Source: Boothiomyces macroporosus
Taxonomy: Eukaryota; Chytridiomycota; Chytridiomycetes; Rhizophydiales; Terramycetaceae
Assembly (NCBI GenBank): GCA_027604185.1
Contig: JADGKB010000201.1
Location: forward strand, 1 to 14,428
DNA length: 14,428 nucleotides
Direction: 5' to 3'
In this document: positions 6,760-13,210 of the stretch, piece by piece
How the letters are laid out: the number at the start of each line of letters is the position of its first letter
Numbering within the stretch: the first letter of the stretch is position 1
Notes under the pieces: generated by a model
The model's database searches: none
Seen by the model: only the letters and a program-made list of their open reading frames with translations
Told to the model about the DNA's origin: nothing
Translations under genes and position numbers: made by a program

Positions 6760-7998
6760 TTAATCTTCAAGATATTCTGAACTAGCTGCATAGGAATCAG
6801 TCCTACTATTGAGTGTAAGAGGGCGAATGCTTTGAACGCTTCTGCTATCCCTGATTGAACTACCTTGAGATGTATTAAAGTAAGCGGAAAACGTGAAGCT
6901 TTTGTATCCACTTGAATTGCTTGTACTTTCAGTTCCACTATATCGCTGCCCAACTTGATTAATATCAACATAAGCGGGAAAAGGCAATGGCGCACTCAAA
7001 GTAGACATTGTGCCCAAGCTACCTCTGGAACTATCAATCATTTCGCTAAGATGAACAGATCCTGCGTATCCATATCTATGATTCGGTTTAACTGCTGCAT
7101 CATCTGGGACTTTGAAATCATCTGATAAAAGATTAAAATCCATACTCGATAATGGTGGAAGTAAATCTTTTGGTTCAGTATTGCCAAAAATATCAACATT
7201 TTCTTCTTGCACATCAAATATTGAGTATTTCCGATGGAGTTGGTTCCTGGCATAATAGGATGCTCCAACTACAACAACCAAAGCACCAGCTGTTATTCCC
7301 ACTATTAGTGCTGGATGTATGCTAGTAGAATTCGCAGATGGGTTGTTTGGAGGAGTTGCTGATGTTCCCCCAGATGGATTAGTAGGAGTGTTTGAACTAT
7401 TCGGTTGGGAAATTCCATTATTGTTTTGATTTGTAGCTCCTTCAATAGACTGTTGAGCATTCGTGCTCCCAGTATTATCGGATTTAACAATTACAATGGG
7501 ATTAGCCGCGGTGTTTCCTGAATTGCTTAGGACAGTGCCAATACCAGCAGTTTGTGATGATTGAGATTCAGATACAGTCACTGAAGGGTTTACATCAGGA
7601 GGGACTGCAGGGGCATTGATTGATATTCCATTAGTACTGCTTTGTGAACTGTTACTCGTATCAGTTGCGTCAACTCCTGATGTAGATGGATCGTTTGCTC
7701 CAGGAGATCCTGGACCATCAGTCCCAGGAGAAGGTGGACCGTCAGTACCAGGAGAAGGTGGACTACCAGATTTTGGCGCTTTCTTTCCAGCTTTCCCTTT
7801 CGGCGCAGGCCCTTTCTTTTTACCTTTTCCTTTCGGTGAGGGAGGACCATCTGGACCAGGATCTTGTCTTTTGTACGCAAAATGCGTTGGATGCACAGCT
7901 TTTGTGTTTATTCGCAAACCAGCTCTTTTCTTCATCTTGGAGTTCTTGGCAATAGTAGAGGAAACCAATATAAAAGCCAGTATTTGAATAAACTTCAT
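6760..7998 (-). CDS. Mucin-like single-pass membrane protein, cysteine-free
   Basis: 412 aa. A signal peptide (MKFIQILAFILVSSTIA, 1-17) is followed by a basic pro-segment with dibasic sites KKR at 23-25 and KR at 43-44, suited to Kex2-type cleavage. Residues 45-105 are Pro/Gly/Lys-rich with SPGTDGPP repeats. Residues 106-228 are Ser/Thr/Asn/Pro-rich with many N- and O-glycosylation candidates. One transmembrane helix (ALIVGITAGALVVVVGASYY, 230-249) is followed by Arg/Lys. The cytosolic tail of about 160 residues is rich in Ser, Thr and Tyr. No cysteine occurs anywhere, so WSC or other disulfide-stabilised modules are absent. The layout matches fungal wall-stress sensors or mucin-like adhesins (Mid2/Msb2-like in plan, not in sequence). 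No family is recognised. The gene is single-exon and its 3' end faces tRNA-Thr. Confidence 0.82.
   Translation of the reverse strand: MKFIQILAFILVSSTIAKNSKMKKRAGLRINTKAVHPTHFAYKRQDPGPDGPPSPKGKGKKKGPAPKGKAGKKAPKSGSPPSPGTDGPPSPGTDGPGSPGANDPSTSGVDATDTSNSSQSSTNGISINAPAVPPDVNPSVTVSESQSSQTAGIGTVLSNSGNTAANPIVIVKSDNTGSTNAQQSIEGATNQNNNGISQPNSSNTPTNPSGGTSATPPNNPSANSTSIHPALIVGITAGALVVVVGASYYARNQLHRKYSIFDVQEENVDIFGNTEPKDLLPPLSSMDFNLLSDDFKVPDDAAVKPNHRYGYAGSVHLSEMIDSSRGSLGTMSTLSAPLPFPAYVDINQVGQRYSGTESTSNSSGYKSFTFSAYFNTSQGSSIRDSRSVQSIRPLTLNSRTDSYAASSEYLED
7680..7760 (-). repeat. Short in-frame repeats coding SPGTDGPP units
   Basis: CCAGGAGAAGGTGGACC-type units of about 24 bp recur (for example near 7723 and 7747, with a shorter diverged copy near 7700). 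They encode the Ser-Pro-Gly-Thr-Asp-Gly-Pro repeats of the extracellular stalk of the mucin-like protein. Because the units are multiples of three, the number can vary without breaking the frame. Confidence 0.6.
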
Positions 7999-8386
7999 AT
8001 TAGGTATGGACTATCCATTCGACCGTCGTTTTATTTGCATTAGGCTGTGAGCATGCATGTCAACGTTGGCTCAGATCCCAAACCAGTGGCGTTTATGACA
8101 AAAGATTGATAGTGTAGGATAAACTTGATCAAATTTCACGAATATGAAGCTGATTAACGACATTAATTAAGCTGTGCACCCTGAAGGTGTTCGCCGGCTT
8201 TATCCAACGCGATTTAGTGCACTTGTGCGGTACAGTTAAAACTCGCAAAAGTGGAGCCAACTTTTCTCAAGGCCAAAGATTTGCCTAAATCAAGGTACAC
8301 AGATTTAAGTAATTTGTTCAATGAGGCTTGCAATGAACAATACTAGCCAAGTTTCAACAATTTTATTCTGGTCATTTATAGCGAAT
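7999..8386. other. Spacer upstream of the mucin-like gene
   Basis: 388 bp between the start of the mucin-like gene and the end of the LRR gene, both on the minus strand. It should carry the promoter of the former and the 3' UTR of the latter, including AATAAA (minus strand, 8362-8367) 20 nt past the LRR stop. No further gene or convincing motif was seen. Confidence 0.5.
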
Positions 8387-9868
8387 CTAGTCCAAATTTA
8401 GCTCATGGTGATAAGCGATGCACTGATCAATTAATTTCTGCTGGTCAAAAGGAGATAGAGTTAATCTACCCATCATGTCTTCAAGTGAATTATCACTGAT
8501 TTTGCCTTTAACTGACACTGCCAATTTACCTAACGACCTTCGATCAAGCAGAGCGTAGATTAGGTATTTTTGCTGATGATTCGAAATCATTGCAGCGTTG
8601 CAAAGGTAATGGAGGATCTGCTCCTTTATCTCAAAGGGAAGCTGGAGCAATAGAAGGGCTCTTGCATCATACAATAATTCCTGGGCTAAATTTGCTTGAT
8701 ACTTGATGTTCCTATTAATAAGAGAAGTAATTTGAGGATCTTTGGCTAATGTGTCTATCTTTCGGTAACCAGGATGACTGTTAAAGCTTGTGAGCGTGTA
8801 ATTTGACCTCAAAGCATCGATAACAGTTTGTCTATATGCTAATCCACACCCGTTGAATGTGAAATTCTTTAATCCGCTGCTACTAGATAGTAATTTTTTG
8901 ATTTGATCCTTGAAGATTTGAGATCCATGCACTGAAATGGATGTAATATCAAGTTCACTCAAAAAAGGATTGCTAATGATTACATTGACCAAGAATGCGA
9001 ACCCTTCTCTTGTAAATGTACCTCCGTATAAATCAATTGAATTAAAGCTCTTTTTGTACCGCAAGGCTTTCGTAAATCGTTTAAGCGTTTCATAGTCCCA
9101 CCGAATACAGGTGAATCCAAAATGTTCAATTCGACTATCACTTTCAAAAAAATCTATAAACTGAGCAATGCCTTGCTTGCCCAAAGTTTGTTCATCGAAT
9201 CTTAATCGCTTCAATTTCTTGTTATTTCTAACAGCCTTGAATATTTTTTGAATCGAATTAGAAAGATGTCCGTCAAACAAGCTTAATGCCATTATGGTTT
9301 GATTGCGTTCTAGCAGACTGACTATGGCATCAGCATGGCTATCGTTTAGTCCACAATTTTCAATGTATAACCGGTCCAAGTGTGGATTGGTTTCTAGGCC
9401 TTTAAATAGCCTTTCTAGCCAATCGCCACTTATTCTGCAATCGTAAATCTTTAACAATTTAGGATGAAAGTTTTCCCATCTCATTTCATTGAAAAAACGT
9501 GTGGAACCTTCATCCATAATATCGCCTAGGTCTAATTGGACAATAGAACTTTTAGATGAAAGCAATTCTACGCAGTGAGGAACTATTTCAGAATCAATTC
9601 CTGTTATTTTCAAATAATTGATTTGTGAATTCGATTTTAAAATAGAATTCGCAAATCGCATTGCGCTTTTACTGGTACCATTAGAGATAATCATATCAGA
9701 GTGTTTTTTCAATTCAGCGCCATCTACGTAAAATTTCAATAGCAAATCCTGTGGTTTCTTGTATTTCTTTGATGCCACCGCCAGAAATTCTTCCATTTCG
9801 TTGAAAAATGATACAAAATCATCACAGATATTGGAGTAATTTTCACTTGACAATCTGAAAATGTTCAT
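8387..9868 (-). CDS. Leucine-rich-repeat (RNI-like) protein with C-terminal F-box-like stretch
   Basis: 493 aa, single exon, ATG at 9868. From about residue 80 to 365 there are irregular repeats of the RNase-inhibitor type, for example INYLKITG, IVQLDLGDI, LDRLYIENCGLNDSHADAIVSLLERN, LKRLRFDEQTLGKQGIAQFIDFF, LSELDITSISVHG and LKNFTFNGCGLAY. Each is a beta-strand segment followed by a helix of about the right length. Near the C-terminus, LLLLQLPFEIKEQILHYLC (405-423) resembles the start of an F-box (LPxEIxxxIL). If real, it would point to an SCF ubiquitin-ligase substrate adaptor, but an F-box is usually N-terminal. The N-terminal 70 residues are unassigned. Such RNI-like proteins form large, fast-evolving sets in some fungi. 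The substrate or partner cannot be inferred. Confidence 0.8.
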   Translation of the reverse strand: MNIFRLSSENYSNICDDFVSFFNEMEEFLAVASKKYKKPQDLLLKFYVDGAELKKHSDMIISNGTSKSAMRFANSILKSNSQINYLKITGIDSEIVPHCVELLSSKSSIVQLDLGDIMDEGSTRFFNEMRWENFHPKLLKIYDCRISGDWLERLFKGLETNPHLDRLYIENCGLNDSHADAIVSLLERNQTIMALSLFDGHLSNSIQKIFKAVRNNKKLKRLRFDEQTLGKQGIAQFIDFFESDSRIEHFGFTCIRWDYETLKRFTKALRYKKSFNSIDLYGGTFTREGFAFLVNVIISNPFLSELDITSISVHGSQIFKDQIKKLLSSSSGLKNFTFNGCGLAYRQTVIDALRSNYTLTSFNSHPGYRKIDTLAKDPQITSLINRNIKYQANLAQELLYDARALLLLQLPFEIKEQILHYLCNAAMISNHQQKYLIYALLDRRSLGKLAVSVKGKISDNSLEDMMGRLTLSPFDQQKLIDQCIAYHHELNLD

Positions 9869-9995
9869 TTCTAAGTGATTAAATTTTGAAGGACGTCATT
9901 CTGATTACGCGCAGTGATAAGCAATCTAGATTGAAATTGGAATCGCCATACCAACAAAAAATCATCTATAAATGACGCTCTAAAGAAACAAAAAT

Positions 9996-10065
9996 GCAAC
10001 AGCCGGGAATCGAACCCGGGGCGCACGCTTGGAAGGCGAGCATGTTACCTCTACACTACTGTTGC
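9996..10065 (-). tRNA. tRNA-Gly(TCC), pair copy 2
   Basis: Identical in sequence to the copy at 4359-4428; anticodon TCC is read on the minus strand at 10033-10031. It includes the same T-T mismatch in the anticodon stem. On the minus strand it is followed by A and then a T5 run (terminator). Confidence 0.94.
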
Positions 10066-10068
10066 TTT

Positions 10069-10138
10069 GCGCCAGCCCGGAATTGAACCGGGGGCTCGTC
10101 GATGGCAACGACGAATTTTACCACTAAACCACTGGCGC
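10069..10138 (-). tRNA. tRNA-Gly(GCC), pair copy 2
   Basis: Identical to the copy at 4287-4356; anticodon GCC at 10106-10104 on the minus strand. The spacer to the downstream tRNA-Gly(TCC) is AAA, one base longer than in the other two pairs. The upstream flank CCGAAACGA matches that of copy 3 except for one base. Confidence 0.96.
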
Positions 10139-10563
10139 TCGTTTCGGAAATTTTGGTGTGCACTCTGACCTGAATTTTTGTATTTCATTGAAATTGAAAT
10201 CAGATAGAACCCAATAGATACTTTTCATTGGAATTGGTTTGCAATACACTTCTTGTTAGTCACTGAACAGATTAGGTTAGAATTAGGGGATAAAGTTTGA
10301 ATATGGTATTAGGTTAGAAATCGAAATTGGTATTAGAAAAGATTAGAATAGAGTCAGAAATATAAAATCGGGTTCTAGTTAGATTATAGAACATTAGGAA
10401 AAGTCACTTCAGATCCGTCTTCCTCTAATACGAATACAATGACGACTATCCGTAAAACACCAAGCTTAATTTCAATTGTATGTCATTATAGGCCGCATAT
10501 TTAGTAGAGACTGCTTATTCATATCCCAGAATTTTTACATTCTTTTTTTACTTTTTCAAAAAA
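10139..10563. other. Spacer with degenerate ATTAGGTTAGAA repeats
   Basis: 425 bp between tRNA pair copy 2 and mL53 with no gene seen. ATTAGGTTAGAA occurs exactly at 10271-10282 and 10308-10319, with shorter ATTAGAA and TTAGG variants up to about 10400. This looks like a decayed simple repeat. The last 60 bp before the mL53 ATG are pyrimidine-rich and end in A7, which fits a fungal start region. Confidence 0.5.
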
Positions 10564-10883
10564 ATGTCCATGTTGAAATTCATAAAGTCTGTAAAACTTG
10601 GGTTCAGTCCTACAGCAATCAACGGCAAATCAACTAGGACCCTCTTAACTAGACTTAAAACGGACAAGAATGTAGCCGCTTCCAAATGTGAATTTGATAT
10701 TAAAACAAAAGACAGTATTTCAGAGCCTTTTGTTCATATTGAATTTGGTAATTATTATTTAATTTAGTCGACAAGAAGGAAATGAAATTCAATCCAGCTA
10801 ATTTAAAGGTTGACGAAATGGTAATGGATATCACCAGGTATTCAAAGAGACTTCAACTCCAGGAAGAAATTAATCAACAATAA
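10564..10883 (+). CDS. Mitochondrial large-subunit ribosomal protein mL53 (yeast MRPL44 type), two exons
   Basis: Exons 10564-10747 and 10768-10883 give 99 aa, close to the length of the yeast protein. The N-terminal part, KFIKSVKLGFSPTAINGKSTRTLL, fits the KFNPFG..AKVAR..L pattern of this family. The splice joins VHIEF to VDKKEMKFNPANLKVDEM, matching the DKKEM..DPSN block near the middle of the family. Without splicing the frame ends after 67 residues. The protein is part of the mitochondrial large ribosomal subunit. It has no obvious long presequence, but a basic N-terminus. Its stop codon is inside an AATAAA (10879-10884), and only 5 bp separate it from the stop of the convergent PPT2 gene. 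The ATG follows a T-rich tract and A7, a good fungal context. Confidence 0.88.
10748..10767 (+). other. 20-nt spliceosomal intron (mL53)
   Basis: It starts GTAATTATTA, has TTTAAT at positions 11-16 and ends TTTAG. Phase 1: G of exon 1 plus TC of exon 2 makes the Val codon before DKKEM. Only 2 of its 20 bases are G or C. If retained, the acceptor TAG is read in frame as a stop. Confidence 0.88.
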
Positions 10884-10884
10884 A
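10879..10884 (+). terminator. Poly(A) signal overlapping the mL53 stop codon
   Basis: CAATAAAA at the end of the mL53 frame contains AATAAA that includes the stop TAA. The mRNA 3' end should then lie inside the last exon of the opposing PPT2 gene. Confidence 0.45.
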
Positions 10885-10888
10885 ATAA

Positions 10889-11277
10889 TTAATGTGGTTT
10901 ATATACTAGTACGAAAGCGGAAAGTAATTCCTCCTCGTGCGATACTGTGCAGTGTACTTTGAACTCTTTCAAATTAATTCCATTGATTTCACCGTCAAGT
11001 TGAATCTCTGGCTTTCCGTTATTTTTTATCACTGTGACCTTCAATTAACTCATCTTACCTGATGCCAATTCAGTTTGATTGGGTACATTGCTTTGTACAT
11101 GGATTCTTTTAACGCAAACCTCAACCCAACGTACCTAATTTGATTGGATTTTAAACTTTGATATTCGATCAGCTCTGATGGAGATAAAATCTTGTTTGGA
11201 AATCTTGGGTTTCTCTTTAGTACCGTTTCTATTCTTTTTAAATTCAACAAGTCATTTCCTATTCCAATAATTTTCAT
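10889..11277 (-). CDS. Holo-[acyl-carrier-protein] synthase, 4'-phosphopantetheinyl transferase (AcpS/PPT2 type), two exons
   Basis: Exons on the minus strand are 11277-11059 and 11038-10889, giving 122 aa, the usual AcpS size. Motifs: GIGNDLLNLKRIE (5-17) with metal-binding D9, the FPNKILSPSEL stretch (26-36), and LRFALKESMYKAM (52-64) with K57-E58, the second metal and catalytic region. The W71 block LNWHQ | VTVIKNNGKPEIQL continues across the intron. The C-terminal VHCTVSHEEELLSAFVLV matches the family's SxSHE...A.A.v strand. The enzyme transfers the phosphopantetheine arm of CoA to acyl carrier protein; in fungi the small AcpS-type enzyme (Ppt2) serves mitochondrial ACP. No targeting presequence is visible upstream of GIGND, so either a short internal signal is used or a 5' exon is missed. 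The usual Thr of GIGTD is Asn. The gene is convergent with mL53. Confidence 0.88.
11039..11058 (-). other. 20-nt spliceosomal intron (PPT2)
   Basis: On the minus strand it starts GTAAGATGAG, has TTAAT at positions 11-15 and ends TGAAG. It follows CATCAG (phase 0). Removal restores NWHQVTVIKNNGKPEIQL. If retained, the third codon TGA ends translation. Confidence 0.87.
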
Positions 11278-11512
11278 GAAAAATCAAGGAAAATCTGAGG
11301 GTGATCTGGTGCAATAATCATTGAATACTAGGTCATATTTATCTTGAAATTGATTTGGTTTATCCTTGACTGAATATAAATGTAGTCATCCACTATTTTA
11401 TTTGTCAACTCTAATACTTTATAAATACTGTGCTCATTGACGAAAATGGTTTTATTCTCAATCTAGATCTTCACTCTGAATTTCAAAGTATACAACAAAA
11501 AATAACAAAAAT

Positions 11513-11582
11513 GCAACAGCCGGGAATCGAACCCGGGGCGCACGCTTGGAAGGCGAGCATGTTACCTCTACACTACTGTTGC
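11513..11582 (-). tRNA. tRNA-Gly(TCC), pair copy 3
   Basis: Identical to the copies at 4359 and 9996; anticodon TCC at 11550-11548 on the minus strand. It is followed on that strand by A and a T5 terminator run. Confidence 0.94.
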
Positions 11583-11584
11583 TT

Positions 11585-11654
11585 GCGCCAGCCCGGAATT
11601 GAACCGGGGGCTCGTCGATGGCAACGACGAATTTTACCACTAAACCACTGGCGC
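11585..11654 (-). tRNA. tRNA-Gly(GCC), pair copy 3
   Basis: Identical to the copies at 4287 and 10069; anticodon GCC at 11622-11620 on the minus strand. It is 2 nt (AA) from the downstream tRNA-Gly(TCC). The upstream flank CCGAAACAA is shared with copy 2 apart from one base, so these two pairs are probably the more recent duplicates. Confidence 0.96.
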
Positions 11655-11891
11655 TTGTTTCGGAAAATTATGGTGCCGCCATCAACCTAGTTTTTCCTTT
11701 CCAAAATACCTACTATCTTTTTAAATGTGCTTTGCGATAGATGCAAGTGCATTAACTGTTTATCTATTACGATTCAAGAAAGGTCCAACAGCTGGTTTGC
11801 CAAATGCTCATGTAGAGAGATCCAAACAACCGGCTGTTTGGAATTAGAATTGATCCCATCAACAATAAAACAAACCCGTTTATTTTCATTT

Positions 11892-12239
11892 TTAATCTAG
11901 TAGAGCGGTTTTGCCTACTCCCAACCAGAAGGCATTCCAGTCGTCATTACTCGTGAATAGCAGAACCAAGACGTATCCCAGGCAAAAAAGCGACCCCAGA
12001 GTGCATGTAAGCAATGCGTACAGTATTCTAAATCCCCAACTGTTCTCCCTGTACCAAACCCATCCTATGAACAAAAAAAAGGTTGCATAAATATCAACCA
12101 TAGTAAACGCTCCCCAAGGATTTTTCAGCAATGCAGCACCGTCTTTGAAAAAATCGCCTTTGGCAAATGCGACAATGATTGCTACCAGATCTATAACAAA
12201 TACAATCGAAAAGAATATTTTGACTGCTTCCATTGACAT
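11892..12239 (-). CDS. DUF1475-like small membrane protein
   Basis: 115 aa, single exon. There are three predicted membrane helices at about 5-26, 46-62 and 72-96. The segment LLKNPWGAFTMVDIYATFFLFIGWVWYRENSWG (38-69), followed by LGSLFCLGYVLVLLF, closely resembles the PW....VD.Y......W..YKE.SW...GS....Y pattern that I associate with DUF1475 proteins of plants and bacteria. Function is unknown in that family. The C-terminus (NDDWNAFWLGVGKTALLD) is polar and probably cytosolic. AATAAA (minus strand, 11879-11884) follows the stop by 8 nt. No link to its neighbours is evident. The domain assignment is by memory of the pattern and should be tested. Confidence 0.75.
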   Translation of the reverse strand: MSMEAVKIFFSIVFVIDLVAIIVAFAKGDFFKDGAALLKNPWGAFTMVDIYATFFLFIGWVWYRENSWGFRILYALLTCTLGSLFCLGYVLVLLFTSNDDWNAFWLGVGKTALLD

Positions 12240-12346
12240 TGTTTTCGATAAATCGCGGAAAATTGTAAAATCAGAGTGATATAAGAGCTTGGTGGAAAAT
12301 TAGATTGACAGAGTACATAAAAACACATTTTATTCTATGAGAATAC

Positions 12347-13210
12347 TTATTGAGCGATACAGCTGTTTTGGCTGTTGGACCATTCTAGTTGAACAGTGTA
12401 GGTGTTTCCGTTTCCTCCAGTGATGGTGGTCTGTTGAGCATTGCAGATGTCACCAATTTCACCATTGTTGGAATCATACCAACCTAGTGGAGCAGCATTG
12501 CCCTTTGCAACACCGACTGCAGGGTCAGTGGTTGCTTCAATCATTTCGTGGGAAGAAACAGAGCAAAGGTTGTTGAATGGGTTAGAGTCAGAACCACAAC
12601 CACCAGAACAAGCGCCTCCTTGGTCTGGGATGACACCATAGTAGATATAGCCACCTTTGTATTCAATAGTTCCGTGATATGCACAGAATACTTGGCACGA
12701 TGCGCTTCCCCCTTGAGAAATATCAACATTAGGCTGGAAGTGGATAGGGAAGTAAGTATTTGCATTTGGTTGAATGGTACCTGCATCTGCCAATTTCTTG
12801 AGCAATGGTTGAATATCGTTTTGATCATCCAATGAAGATGCCAAGTTGTCGGTATAATCGATAGAACCTACATATTTACCGCGGCCGATGGTTTGAGTTT
12901 GAGTATTGTATTCACTTAACCAATCAAAGTAAGGAGAGTCAACTACACCAGCATAGAAGCCTTGAATATCAGATTTGTACTGTACATTGTCACCACCATA
13001 GAAAATTGGGTGAACTTCAATGTTGGAGATAACTGGACCACCGTAATAGGTTAATTGAGCACCAGAAGCCTGTCTTTTTCCATGTTCACCAGTTGATTTG
13101 TAGTGAAGCCCTCTGTGTTTATGAGTATCAGGATCAACGTTAGTTTTGTAGTGAATTCCTCTTCCACGAGCAAGGACAAGAGATACGAGAGCGAATACTG
13201 GAGAGACCAT
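12347..13210 (-). CDS. Secreted EXORDIUM/PHI-1-like protein with HE motif
   Basis: 287 aa. A short signal peptide (1 to about 14) is followed by a pro-segment with two RG[IL]HYK repeats (16-22 and 33-38) and KR at 45-46, a Kex2-type site. The mature chain would start QASGAQLTYYGGPVISNIEVHPIFYGG, a conserved opening in a secreted family I know from fungi. Later blocks are FYAGVVDSPYFDWLSEYNT (85-103), QVFCAYHGTI (173-182), YYGVIPDQGGACSGGCG (190-206), SSHEMIEATTDP (219-230; H221, E222, E225) and GWYDSNNGEIGDICNA (243-258). The HE..E and EIGD elements recall the plant EXORDIUM/PHI-1 family (Phi_1), whose biochemical role is unclear; metal binding is plausible. Seven cysteines in the mature part fit an extracellular protein. 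AATAAA lies 12 nt past the stop. A TATA-like box is about 39 nt before the ATG. Confidence 0.85.
   Translation of the reverse strand: MVSPVFALVSLVLARGRGIHYKTNVDPDTHKHRGLHYKSTGEHGKRQASGAQLTYYGGPVISNIEVHPIFYGGDNVQYKSDIQGFYAGVVDSPYFDWLSEYNTQTQTIGRGKYVGSIDYTDNLASSLDDQNDIQPLLKKLADAGTIQPNANTYFPIHFQPNVDISQGGSASCQVFCAYHGTIEYKGGYIYYGVIPDQGGACSGGCGSDSNPFNNLCSVSSHEMIEATTDPAVGVAKGNAAPLGWYDSNNGEIGDICNAQQTTITGGNGNTYTVQLEWSNSQNSCIAQ

Noticed and set aside
10271..10400. Internal telomere-like TTAGG repeats
   Set aside because: The spacing is irregular and TTAGGG is not repeated in tandem. It reads better as a decayed simple repeat.
11332..11460. 43-codon minus-strand frame between tRNA pair copy 3 and PPT2
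   Set aside because: It has a plausible amino-acid mix but no usable ATG, no splice partner and no family. A frame of this size is expected by chance in AT-rich DNA.
11430..11690. Plus- and minus-strand frames over the tRNA pairs (PGIEPGAR-type peptides)
   Set aside because: These peptides are the usual false translations of tRNA sequence. The cloverleafs explain the sequence fully.
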